Positions 1-7,659 of a DNA stretch of 64,000 nt are shown piece by piece. Source of the DNA: Microcoleus vaginatus HSN003 (GTDB lineage: Bacteria; Cyanobacteriota; Cyanobacteriia; Cyanobacteriales; Microcoleaceae); contig NZ_CP031705.1 in NCBI RefSeq assembly GCF_022701255.1, positions 682,001-746,000 of the forward strand, written 5' to 3'. Under the pieces are notes generated by a model, which was given only the letters and a program-made list of their open reading frames with translations, was not told the origin of the DNA and made no database searches. Made by a program: the position numbers and the translations under genes. How positions within the stretch are numbered: position 1 is the stretch's first letter; every line of letters begins with the position of its first letter.

Positions 1-2258
1 GTCACATCGCCGTAACCTCTTCCCTCCAAATCTTCCAATAGCTTAACTCCGGCTTCAGGACTGGCGATCGCCATTACATATCGTCCGGGAGTTTGAGTGG
101 GAATAAAATTGATAATTTCATCGACTTGGCGAGTCAGAAGCCAAGAAGTATCAATATCCACTGGCGGCCCTTGAATTCTCTGAGCTTGAATAAAATCAAG
201 TACCTCTGGATTAAAACTAGCATTTCCAGAATTCCCGTAATAAACTCGACCCATTGGGTGTCCTGGAATCGGCGGTGTCACCTGCAAATTGCCGTATCCG
301 TCAGACCACTGACTTACAGGATCTAAAGAACGAGGATTGCCAATTTTAAATACTTTCAAATCCCGGTCTTGAGTTGATTTAACAGGCGGGTTTTTCTCTG
401 GTTCGCTATTGCTTTTTAGGGTGACATTAAACTGGCGTATGTCCGATTTTTCGGGGAGTTGAACGTATCCGTTTTTCTGGGTATCTTGCATCCAAGTGCG
501 ATCGCCCTGGAGAATTTTTACTTTAGCGCCCGTGGGTTCTACTGCTCGTTTTAGTTGCGAGATAAATTCGCTGTTTACCGCGCCTCTGTCGCTGACCTGA
601 ACTTCGGTTACTGGTGCTGTATTGGGCGCTATCATCCAAGGACTAACGCCCATTTGGATTGTTGTGGAGGCGATTTCTTGACCGTTGTTTTGGGCAGTTG
701 CTTTGAGATTAACAGTGCCGTTCCAATTGCGATCGGCAAATTGTTTTGCTTCCACACCTAAAACAATATTCTTGCTAAAAACTAGAGGTTTAGCACCGGA
801 TATATCTACAGGTTGCCAGCCGTCGCCCGTCTTCTGAAAAACGCTGATGTGAGGGCTAGCAATGCTGTCAGCAGTGATAAATAATTGAGAGGTTTTGAAG
901 TTTTCAGACAGTGTTAAGTTAACTTGAGAAAGCATTGCTGCACGGCGAGGAGCGCTAACTTTGGTTTGTTTCCAAGTCGGTATCTTGCCGCGATCGTTAT
1001 TGCGATCGTTAAATGAAATTAGCGCGCCCTTGGACAAAGACCATTGTTCTTTTCCGGCGTCGTCTTGCTCGTTAATTTGGCCATCTCTGTTAGTATCTCC
1101 CACAAACAAAAAGTTCGGCGGGGATGCAGCCGGCGTAACTGGGGCGGAAGTTGGTGTTGCAGTTGGTTCAGGAGTGGGTTGAGAAGTTGCTTGCTGATTT
1201 CTCTCTAACTCTTGTCTTTCAAGTTCTTGTCTGGCTAATTCTTGTCTGGCTAACTCTTGTCTTTCAAGTTCTTGTCTGGCTAACTCTTGCCTTTCAAGTT
1301 CTTGTCTTTCAACTTCTTTTCTGGCTAACTCTTGCCTTTCAAGTTCTTGTCTTTCAAGTTCTTGTCTGGCTGCTTCTTGCCTTTCAAGTTCTTGTCTGGC
1401 TAACTCTTGCCTTTGGAATTCTTGCCTTTCAAGTTCTTTCCTGGCTAACTCTTGCCTTTGGAATTCTTGCCTCTCAAGTTCTTTCCTGGCTGATTCTTGC
1501 CTTTCAAGCTCTTTCCTGGCTAATTCTTGCCTTTGGAATTCTTGCCTTTCAAGTTCTTTTCTAGCCCGGTCTTTTTTCTCTTGCTCTTTTCTCTCTCTTT
1601 CTCGACGAGCAAATTCTTTTTTCTCTTGCTCTTTGCGGGCTCGCTCTCTTATCTGTTCTTCCTCAGCTCTAACTTTCTCCACAGAACGTGCAACTTGCAT
1701 CTGATAGGTAGCGACACTGAGGTTTCCTTGGTATTCGATGGTTTTGTCGATCGCCCGATCGGCCAAAAAAGATTCGTGAGGAATGAGTCGCAGTGTATTG
1801 ATAGCCAACTGCCACATCCGCTGGGACTGTTCCCAAGTAGCAGAAGAAGGATTAGAAGTGCGTCCAATTAAGACTGCTTGGGCCGCTAATTTAGCAGCAT
1901 CGTCCCAATTATATTTGGCTCTTTCTTCTATTTGAATCTGACTTTGAACGTTTTGGAGTTGCTGCGTCAGAGTTTGGGATTGCTGGCGGTGGATTGCTGA
2001 TTTCCAAACTTCTGCCGGAAACGGGGCGCTGTCGGGAGTTTTGGCAAGGTTATCTAATTGTACTTTGAGCCGATCGCGCAATTTGTAGAGTTCGGAAAGG
2101 GATTGCGGAGTTTCGGCCTCTGGCTGTCGCCCAGAGATTGCGAGTTGGTAGTTTAGGGAAGGTTGAGCCACTGTTGTGGGGACTGCAACCCAAATAATAC
2201 CGATGACGACACCGAAACCATTGATAATGGCGATCGCAATATATTTAACCAAGCGCAT
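1..2258 (-). CDS. Protein-arginine deiminase (PAD)-type secreted protein, partial (C terminus outside window)
   Basis: Starts at ATG 2258 and stays open to the window edge (about 752 residues). Domains in order: N-terminal signal/anchor (MRLVKYIAIA, hydrophobic to about residue 30); helical region; Glu/Arg/Gln-rich repeats of the LARQELERQE type (about residues 205-355); Pro/Thr linker; an EF-hand-like loop DTNRDGQIN from D388; then the PAD middle and catalytic domains. Diagnostic matches to animal PADs are SPWMIAPNT (PAD4 APWIMTPNT), WMQD at 589-592 containing the first catalytic Asp, DGYGNLQVTPP, and WLLTRQVDEIINF, matching WLSVGHVDEFLSF. In the last motif the catalytic His is Gln711 while Asp713 is kept. 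PADs convert peptidyl arginine to citrulline with calcium, and cyanobacterial PADs are known. The active-site Cys lies outside the window, so activity cannot be judged. Family assignment is firm; function here is open. Confidence 0.88.
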   Translation of the reverse strand, partial: MRLVKYIAIAIINGFGVVIGIIWVAVPTTVAQPSLNYQLAISGRQPEAETPQSLSELYKLRDRLKVQLDNLAKTPDSAPFPAEVWKSAIHRQQSQTLTQQLQNVQSQIQIEERAKYNWDDAAKLAAQAVLIGRTSNPSSATWEQSQRMWQLAINTLRLIPHESFLADRAIDKTIEYQGNLSVATYQMQVARSVEKVRAEEEQIRERARKEQEKKEFARRERERKEQEKKDRARKELERQEFQRQELARKELERQESARKELERQEFQRQELARKELERQEFQRQELARQELERQEAARQELERQELERQELARKEVERQELERQELARQELERQELARQELARQELERQELERNQQATSQPTPEPTATPTSAPVTPAASPPNFLFVGDTNRDGQINEQDDAGKEQWSLSKGALISFNDRNNDRGKIPTWKQTKVSAPRRAAMLSQVNLTLSENFKTSQLFITADSIASPHISVFQKTGDGWQPVDISGAKPLVFSKNIVLGVEAKQFADRNWNGTVNLKATAQNNGQEIASTTIQMGVSPWMIAPNTAPVTEVQVSDRGAVNSEFISQLKRAVEPTGAKVKILQGDRTWMQDTQKNGYVQLPEKSDIRQFNVTLKSNSEPEKNPPVKSTQDRDLKVFKIGNPRSLDPVSQWSDGYGNLQVTPPIPGHPMGRVYYGNSGNASFNPEVLDFIQAQRIQGPPVDIDTSWLLTRQVDEIINFIPTQTPGRYVMAIASPEAGVKLLEDLEGRGYGDV
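1200..1650 (-). repeat. In-frame coding repeats of the PAD-type protein
   Basis: Degenerate tandem DNA repeats of about 15 to 30 bp encode alternating LARQE, LARKE, ELERQE and EFQRQE units. The result is a long, highly charged helix (or coiled coil) of about 150 residues between the N-terminal domain and the PAD core. The opposite strand reads as an artificial Leu/Phe-rich frame. Confidence 0.85.
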
Positions 2259-2325
2259 ATAGTTTATCCTCTGACACGCCAATAATTTTACCTAATCTGG
2301 GGAGCAATGGGGGATTTATTTATAA

Positions 2326-2430
2326 GGACTTACGCATGGCGGCCCAGAAACCGGGTTTTTTAATAAAATACTTCGTTGCTGCAGACTGATTCGCTAAAAA
2401 CCCGGTTTCTTTGTCGGAGTCCGTAAGTCT
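2326..2430. repeat. Dispersed ~105-bp palindromic (MITE-like) element, copy A
   Basis: The ends are near-perfect inverted repeats (GACTTACGCA at left, reverse complement of GACTTACGG at right). Inside lies a second inverted pair, AGAAACCGGGTTTTTT and AAAAACCCGGTTTCTTT. The reverse complement of the whole unit matches the element at 27847-27952, including its centre. It encodes nothing and lies just upstream of the PAD-type gene. Confidence 0.75.
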
Positions 2431-2455
2431 GGTTATGGCAAATTCGCGCCTTGTT

Positions 2456-2782
2456 TTAAGCAGCCTCATTTTCTCTGATTGCTGTTTCAATTTCTTCTGG
2501 GTAAGCATCAGCATAAGCCCAAGCATTGACTAAATCAGCCGCAGTCAAATGAGGATAGCACTTCAAAAGTTCAGCATCGCTAGATCCGAGACGGCGATAA
2601 CCCACAAGTACCCAAACTGGTATGCGAGTATTGCCGATACAAGCATCGCCGCCGCACACACCAGGAGTTTTTTTAATGCCTAGAGAACCAGTGCTTAAGG
2701 TTTGAAGTAAAATTTCTATAACCGCTGCTTTATCGCCTGAATTTAAGGTTGAGATTTGAGTTTCTAATTCTTGTATAGTCAT
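2456..2782 (-). CDS. DUF433 domain protein
   Basis: 108 residues, the usual length for a stand-alone DUF433 protein. The C-terminal half carries the DUF433 signature: TPGVCGGDACIGNTRIPVW, a glycine/tyrosine turn, LLKCYPHLTAADLVNAWAYA, and a terminal acidic helix. DUF433 domains have a winged-helix-like fold and many members are antitoxins next to PIN or DUF5615 toxins, but no toxin gene is visible here. The N-terminal 40 residues (MTIQELETQISTL...) resemble a short helical leader common in cyanobacterial members. A broken second copy follows upstream on the same strand (2838-3067), so the locus has been duplicated. Function is unknown; the family call is secure. Confidence 0.85.
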   Translation of the reverse strand: MTIQELETQISTLNSGDKAAVIEILLQTLSTGSLGIKKTPGVCGGDACIGNTRIPVWVLVGYRRLGSSDAELLKCYPHLTAADLVNAWAYADAYPEEIETAIRENEAA

Positions 2783-2837
2783 AAATGCGAGCGCCGGAAT
2801 CTATTTTATCTAGATTATAGCAAAGTCGCGCCATGTT

Positions 2838-3067
2838 TTAGGCTTCCTCATTTCTAGCGATCGCAGCTTCAATTTCCTCTGGGTGTGCCTCAGCATAAGC
2901 CCAAGCATTCGCCAAATCTGCTGCATTCAAATGAGGAAATTATTGCAAAATTTGCACATCATTTGCACCCAGAAGGATCATACACCCAAGACCAAACTGG
3001 TATCCTCCTTCTTGCCCATACAAGCATCGCCTCCGCACACTGCGGGAGTTTTTTTAATACCTAGAGA
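2838..3067 (-). pseudogene. Broken second copy of the DUF433 gene
   Basis: Minus-strand DNA reads SLGIKKTPAVCGGDACMGK, loses frame, then regains homology in another frame as YPHLNAADLANAWAYAEAHPEE and stops at 2838. Both halves closely match the intact DUF433 gene at 2456-2782. The 5' part of the gene (about 35 codons) is missing: homology begins abruptly at about 3065, inside the last codons of the nuclease gene. This is a truncated, frameshifted paralogue. Confidence 0.8.
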
Positions 3068-4065
3068 ATGGAGTGTAACTTAAATAGGTCGTCAAAGAAG
3101 TTTTCCACCGTTTGTTTTGCCTTTGCATCATCCAAAAACTCATAACCACCAAACCTGTATAATTCATAGCCTGCCAGTCTTAAGCGTCTATCTTCTGCAA
3201 CCATTTCTGCATATAGTTGAGGGTTGGCTTTGTCATTTTTGGAATAGTGTTGCTTCCCATCTATTTCAATTACAATGTTTTTTCTGTAAGGAAGAAGAAG
3301 CAGGAAATCCATTCTTTCTCGGCTTAATCGTTTTACACCTTTGAGCTGTTTCGATGTATAGGGGTCATAATGCAAGTACACTTGAGGAATTAGTGCTGGT
3401 AGTTTTTCTTTCAATTTTTCCCAAAAATAGCTGTAGTACGTGTCAAGTAAAATATTTTCTGGGTGATTGTCCCCCAGAGAGGTTTTGAGTCGCTCGAATA
3501 GGTTATGACGCTGATCAGAACGTGTCAGATTATGGAGTTCTTCTTGGTCTCGCCACCAGTCTACTAACTCTTCCCATAGAAGCCCTTCTTCAACAAGTGG
3601 TCTATCATATACGAGACAGTATTCTTGATTTTTGACAATCTTAATCTCATTCCTGATTGCATCACCTAAGACAATTTCATGCTTAGGTCCCTTTGCCGCG
3701 AATATCAGGTTTTTTACCTCACTGCTAACACCCGGCACTGAAAATTCGAGTCTTGCTATGATTCCTTGATACTCGTCGTAAATTAATTGCTTTGTCTCTC
3801 TCTCTTTTTCCTCAAAGTATCCAAGAGGATACTTTTTGAATACGCCTCTTAGAATTTTAGCTTGAACTAGCGGGCTTGCCTCTTCAAGTATGCGAATGAA
3901 CTTTTCTCTTGTAGTGCCAGGTTCATAATCTTTGACGTTAATCTCCAAGTCGCAGTAGTAAGGATAAAACTCGTAGTGACTTTTGTAAGAAAAGTCACGC
4001 ATATATCCATTGTAAACTCCAATGTATTCATTTACAAGCTTGTATATCTCTGATTTCTTGAGCAT
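3061..4065 (-). CDS. AbiJ-like N-terminal domain fused to a Vsr/PD-(D/E)XK-type nuclease; putative defence protein
   Basis: 334 residues. The first 80 residues (IYKLVNEYIGVYNGYMRDFS, YEFYPYYCDL, TTREKFIRILE, QAKILRGV) look like the helical AbiJ-type N-terminal domain of abortive-infection proteins (inference from pattern). The C-terminal third has a Vsr/DUF559-like nuclease core: D253 in RMDFLLLLPY, then E267 and D269 in VIEIDGKQHY, then AEDRRLRLAGYELYRFGGYEF. AbiJ-type N-terminal domains joined to nucleases or HEPN domains are typical of anti-phage proteins. The last codons (HSIL-stop) come from the DUF433 remnant, so the original C terminus may have been replaced. No adjacent methyltransferase or partner is seen. 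Nuclease fold likely; defence role inferred. Confidence 0.68.
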   Translation of the reverse strand: MLKKSEIYKLVNEYIGVYNGYMRDFSYKSHYEFYPYYCDLEINVKDYEPGTTREKFIRILEEASPLVQAKILRGVFKKYPLGYFEEKERETKQLIYDEYQGIIARLEFSVPGVSSEVKNLIFAAKGPKHEIVLGDAIRNEIKIVKNQEYCLVYDRPLVEEGLLWEELVDWWRDQEELHNLTRSDQRHNLFERLKTSLGDNHPENILLDTYYSYFWEKLKEKLPALIPQVYLHYDPYTSKQLKGVKRLSRERMDFLLLLPYRKNIVIEIDGKQHYSKNDKANPQLYAEMVAEDRRLRLAGYELYRFGGYEFLDDAKAKQTVENFFDDLFKLHSIL

Positions 4066-4122
4066 ACTTATTCATTTATTTAGCCACTACAACCCTCTAT
4101 ATATCCTACAATCCAATCTCCT

Positions 4123-4320
4123 ATGAAGTCAACACAACAGTTTACAGTAATTATTGAACGAGAAGGTGACGGATATATATCCCTTTGCCCAGAACTTGAT
4201 ATGGCCAGCCAAGGTGACAATATAGAAGAAGCGCGACAAAATCTCATCGAAGCGCTAGAACTATTTTTTGAGACAGCAGATCCTTCTGAAGTCAAGAATC
4301 GGCTACATACAAACTATTAG
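4123..4320 (+). CDS. HicB-family antitoxin-like protein (orphan)
   Basis: 65 residues. The fold signature of HicB is clear: QFTVIIEREGDGYISLCPEL, then SQGDNIEEARQNLIEALELFFE, the partial RNase H-like domain that binds HicA mRNase toxin. No C-terminal DNA-binding domain is present, which is common in cyanobacterial short HicB proteins. A HicA gene (about 60-80 codons, dsRBD-like with a catalytic His) is not found on either side, so this is an orphan or acts with a distant partner. It is transcribed toward the 3' end of pntB, with no clear Shine-Dalgarno sequence. Confidence 0.8.
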   Translation: MKSTQQFTVIIEREGDGYISLCPELDMASQGDNIEEARQNLIEALELFFETADPSEVKNRLHTNY

Positions 4321-4415
4321 CTTATAAGACTCGGCGATTTCAATCGCTTCTTGTAAAACGAAGTCCCTCTCGCTTGAGACTGAAGAATATTGATATCAAA
4401 ACAAAACCCCAACAA

Positions 4416-4444
4416 AAACCCGGTTTCTCCAAGAAACCGGGTTT
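4416..4444. repeat. Hairpin AAACCCGGTTTCT/AGAAACCGGGTTT; possible terminator between hicB and pntB
   Basis: Perfect 13-bp inverted repeat with a 3-nt loop (CCA) between two converging genes. The arm sequence is the internal arm of the dispersed element at 2326-2430, so it may be a decayed copy co-opted as a bidirectional terminator. No long U-tract follows on either strand. Confidence 0.5.
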
Positions 4445-4486
4445 AATCATCCGCGTTAATCCGCGTTCATCTACGGTTAAAAAATC

Positions 4487-5896
4487 CTACAACTGCTTCA
4501 CCTCAGAAACCAATTTGGCAACCACATCCTTAGCGCTACCAAACAACATCATCGTCTTATCCTTGTAGAACAACTCATTATCTACACCGGAAAAACCAGC
4601 ACTCATCCCGCGCTTAATCACGATCGTATGCTTGGCCTTATCAACCTCCAAAATCGGCATCCCATAAATCGGGCTCGCCGTATCGTGACGCGCCGCCGGA
4701 TTCACCACATCATTCGCACCAATCACCAACGCCACATCCGTTTCTTCAAACTGCGGATTGATGTCGTCCATATCGTACAACTGCGGATAAGGCACGTTTG
4801 CTTCCGCCAACAGCACATTCATGTGCCCAGGCATCCGCCCAGCCACCGGGTGAATCGCGTATTTCACGTCAACACCCATTTTTTCCAAACCGTCGGCTAA
4901 CTCGCGCACGGCGTGCTGTGCTTGCGCTACAGCCATTCCGTAACCGGGAATAATTACAACCGATCGCGCATAACCCAACATCATCGCACTTTCTTCGAGA
5001 TTGATGCTGCGAACAGTTTTGTCAGTAGCACCAGCAGCCCCAGCAGCAGCCGCAGCACTACCGCCACCGCTACCAAACGCGCTAAACAGCACACTAGAAA
5101 GCGATCGATTCATCCCCTTGCACATGATTTGCGTCAAAATAATCCCCGACGCGCCCACCAATGCACCAGCGATAATCAGCATATTGTTCATCAAAATGAA
5201 CCCAGCCACACTCGCCGCAATCCCCGAATAAGAGTTAAGCAGCGACACCACCACCGGCATATCGCCGCCGCCAATCGGGAGCACAAACATGATTCCCAGA
5301 ATATTTGAAATCGCCACCAAACCGAGGAATACCGGCACATTTTCCGGGTTCGTCAGCATATAACCACTGCCGGCTAAAAGTGCGATCGCCAGCATGGCAT
5401 TAAACGGCTGTTGCAGCGGAAACGTCATTGGCGCACCCGGTAGCAATTCTTGCAGTTTCGCAAACGCCACAAGGCTACCAGTGAAAGTAATTCCGCCAAT
5501 CAACACACCCAAAAGGATCGTGATTGTCGCATCAGGCGCAGGCGATTCCGGGATGCTGAGATAGCGCCAGAATTCGCCCACAGCAACGAGTGCAGAAGCG
5601 GCGCCCCCGAAACCGTTAAGCAAACCCACCATCTGCGGCATATCCGTCATCGCCACGGTATTCGCCATAATCGTTCCCAAAATGGAACCGACGATAATTC
5701 CGACAGCAATCAATTCGTAGCTGACTACTTGCTTTTCCAGCAAAGTACCGACGATCGCAATTAACATCCCGATCGCAGCTAACACATTCCCTTGACGCGC
5801 GGTTGCAGGAGAACCCAACTGTTTCAAACCGATAATAAACAAAGATGCGGCAACTAAATAACCTAGTTGAATGCCACTGGGCAGAAAATCGCTCAC
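4487..5896 (-). CDS. pntB: NAD(P) transhydrogenase subunit beta
   Basis: 469 residues, full length. Residues 1-265 form multiple membrane helices (domain II: QLGYLVAASLFIIGLKQLGSP onward). The C-terminal 180 residues are the NADP(H)-binding domain III, with VVIIPGYGMAVAQAQHAV, YAIHPVAGRMPGHMNVLLAEA, VALVIGANDVVNPAA and the end motif MLFGSAKDVV. PntAB couples proton re-entry to hydride transfer from NADH to NADP. The start is GTG at 5896, overlapping the stop of the upstream alpha-2 gene by 4 nt (GTGA), so translation is probably coupled. An Ala-rich segment near residues 285-300 links the membrane and nucleotide domains. Confidence 0.97.
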   Translation of the reverse strand: MSDFLPSGIQLGYLVAASLFIIGLKQLGSPATARQGNVLAAIGMLIAIVGTLLEKQVVSYELIAVGIIVGSILGTIMANTVAMTDMPQMVGLLNGFGGAASALVAVGEFWRYLSIPESPAPDATITILLGVLIGGITFTGSLVAFAKLQELLPGAPMTFPLQQPFNAMLAIALLAGSGYMLTNPENVPVFLGLVAISNILGIMFVLPIGGGDMPVVVSLLNSYSGIAASVAGFILMNNMLIIAGALVGASGIILTQIMCKGMNRSLSSVLFSAFGSGGGSAAAAAGAAGATDKTVRSINLEESAMMLGYARSVVIIPGYGMAVAQAQHAVRELADGLEKMGVDVKYAIHPVAGRMPGHMNVLLAEANVPYPQLYDMDDINPQFEETDVALVIGANDVVNPAARHDTASPIYGMPILEVDKAKHTIVIKRGMSAGFSGVDNELFYKDKTMMLFGSAKDVVAKLVSEVKQL

Positions 5897-6186
5897 GCTT
5901 TAACCTCTTTTTTCTTGAACATTTGCAGCATTCGATCGGTTACTAAGAAACCGGCGACAACGTTAATTGTGGCCAGGGCGATCGCGATCGTCCCCAAAAT
6001 CGAAGTAACAGTCACATTGCCTTGGCCAGAAATCAGAATTGCACCTAAAACCGCAATTCCCGAAATCGCATTCGATCCCGACATCAAAGGTGTGTGCAGC
6101 GTCGGTGGGACTTTATTAATTACTTCAAATCCCACAAACGACGCCAGAGTAAACACCACTAAACCTGCAATCAATCCTTCTGCCAT
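5893..6186 (-). CDS. pntA2: NAD(P) transhydrogenase subunit alpha, membrane part (alpha-2)
   Basis: 97 residues with three hydrophobic helices (IAGLVVFTLASFVGFEVI; AISGIAVLGAILI; TSILGTIAIALATINVVAGF) and a basic tail FLVTDRMLQMFKKK. This is the separate domain-II part of the alpha chain, normal in cyanobacteria and other bacteria with three-gene pnt operons. It assembles with PntB in the inner or thylakoid membrane to form the proton channel. Starts at ATG 6186; its stop overlaps the pntB start. It is separated from the alpha-1 gene by 291 bp that holds a palindromic repeat. Confidence 0.95.
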   Translation of the reverse strand: MAEGLIAGLVVFTLASFVGFEVINKVPPTLHTPLMSGSNAISGIAVLGAILISGQGNVTVTSILGTIAIALATINVVAGFLVTDRMLQMFKKKEVKA

Positions 6187-6267
6187 AACAATTGGTAATT
6201 GGTAATTGGAAATTGGTGTGAAATTAACGCTAAAGTCCTTTATATCTCTCGTTTGTTGCCGAGTCTC

Positions 6268-6346
6268 GATCCCCCTAAATCCCCCTTAAGAAGGGGGACT
6301 TTGAATACTTCTTGTTCCCCCCTTAAGAAGGGGGGCTAGGGGGATC
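6268..6346. repeat. Dispersed GATCCCCCTA...TAGGGGGATC palindromic element, copy 1
   Basis: Outer inverted repeats GATCCCCCTA and TAGGGGGATC enclose two inner hairpins (CCCCCTTAAGAAGGGGG and CCCCCCTTAAGAAGGGGGG). A copy in the opposite orientation is at 40012-40092, with matching flanks (GAGTCTCG and CGAGTCTC). It lies between pntA and pntA2 and can fold strongly in RNA, so it may attenuate or process the operon transcript. Confidence 0.75.
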
Positions 6347-6477
6347 TGGCCCTAGTCACCAAACAAAAAAAGCCTTTTTGGGAGATATTTAATCAGTTCT
6401 TCAGTCCTCTTAAGAGGACTTGAGCTTTGAGGCAGGGGTTTCAACCCTTGCCGGACTTTGCCTCATAACGACAGAAT

Positions 6478-7626
6478 CTAACTGACTGCTGAAGCCTGAG
6501 CTGCCAAAGCATCGCGAACTCGCTGGTTGCTAATTTCACCGTCGCGGGCAACACAAGCACCAGCAATGATATCGTCTTCAAAATTCAAATTGAGTTCCTT
6601 ATCTTTCACCATCAACTGAAGTAAAGAGGAGATATTCTTCGAGTAAGTTTCGCTAGCGTGTACCGGCATCGACGAAGGCACATTAATCGGCCCGATGACA
6701 TTAACGCCGTTCCATTCAACATCTTTCCCCGCTTCCGTGCATTCGCAATTGCCGCCTTGTTCGCCCGCGAGGTCAACAATTACCGATCCGGGCTTCATTT
6801 GAGAAACCATTTCTCTAGTAACTAAAATAGGTGCTTTTCTGCCAGGAACTTGAGCCGTTGTAATAACTGCATCGGAAGCGCTGACGTGTTGGGTGAGCAC
6901 TTGGCGGGTGTATTCTTTGGCGGCTTCTGATAATTCTTTAGCGTAGCCTCCGGCGGCGACGGTTTCTTCCTTGAGTTCGACATCAAGGAATTTAGCGCCC
7001 AAACTTTGCACTTGTTCTTTTGTTTCCGGGCGGATGTCGAAGGCTTCGACTACCGCACCCAAACGACGCGCCGTGGCGATCGCCTGTAAGCCAGCAACGC
7101 CCACACCCATTACCAATACTTTCGCGGGGCGAATTGTACCCGCCGCCGTTGTCAGCATCGGAAAATACTTTGGCAAAGCTGCGGCTGCGATCAGTACCGC
7201 TTTGTAACCGGCGACGTTACCCTGAGATGACAGCGCATCCATGCTTTGAGCGCGGCTGGTGCGCGGGATCATTTCCATGCTGAATGCCGTTACTTTGCGA
7301 TCGGCTAAACGCTGCACTAAAGCTGGATCTCCCAGAGGATTCAAAAATCCGATGAAAACGCCTCCTTCCCGGAGTTGATGAACTTCTGATTCTTGCAGGG
7401 CCCCGATTTTCACGACGACATCGGCTTCGCCCCACAGCCTAGCGGTATCGGCGACAACCTGAGCTCCCGCTTCTTCGTAAGCAAGATCCGAGAAAAAGGA
7501 TTGTGCGCCGGCACCGGCCTCAACCCAAACTTCGACGCCCTGTTTGACTAATCGGGCTACAGCGTCGGGTACTAAAGCCACCCGGCGTTCCCCTGCTGCT
7601 ATTTCTTTTGCGATCGCTAATTTCAT
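6478..7626 (-). CDS. pntA: NAD(P) transhydrogenase subunit alpha, NAD-binding part (alpha-1)
   Basis: 382 residues, the soluble domain I with two Rossmann lobes. Visible features are the N-terminal MKLAIAKEIAAGERRVALVP, the RQD-loop equivalent region around MIPRTSRAQSMDALSSQGNVAGY, the NAD-binding glycine motif VLVMGVGVAGLQAIATARRLGA, and PGSVIVDLAGEQGGNCE. It binds NAD(H) and passes hydride to domain III of PntB. The start at 7626 is preceded by AAGGAGAG. It is first of three same-strand genes (pntA, pntA2, pntB). The final DALAAQASAVS tail is usual for split alpha chains. Confidence 0.97.
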   Translation of the reverse strand: MKLAIAKEIAAGERRVALVPDAVARLVKQGVEVWVEAGAGAQSFFSDLAYEEAGAQVVADTARLWGEADVVVKIGALQESEVHQLREGGVFIGFLNPLGDPALVQRLADRKVTAFSMEMIPRTSRAQSMDALSSQGNVAGYKAVLIAAAALPKYFPMLTTAAGTIRPAKVLVMGVGVAGLQAIATARRLGAVVEAFDIRPETKEQVQSLGAKFLDVELKEETVAAGGYAKELSEAAKEYTRQVLTQHVSASDAVITTAQVPGRKAPILVTREMVSQMKPGSVIVDLAGEQGGNCECTEAGKDVEWNGVNVIGPINVPSSMPVHASETYSKNISSLLQLMVKDKELNLNFEDDIIAGACVARDGEISNQRVRDALAAQASAVS

Positions 7627-7659
7627 GAACTCTCCTTGATTCTAGTTAACCCTTGTCTG

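Noticed and set aside
1151-1564. Leu/Phe-rich plus-strand frame
   Set aside because: Exact antisense of the RQELE-type coding repeats of the PAD-type gene; no start signal.
4628-5764. Several His/Arg-rich plus-strand frames
   Set aside because: Antisense of pntB; composition and lack of ribosome-binding sites show they are shadows.
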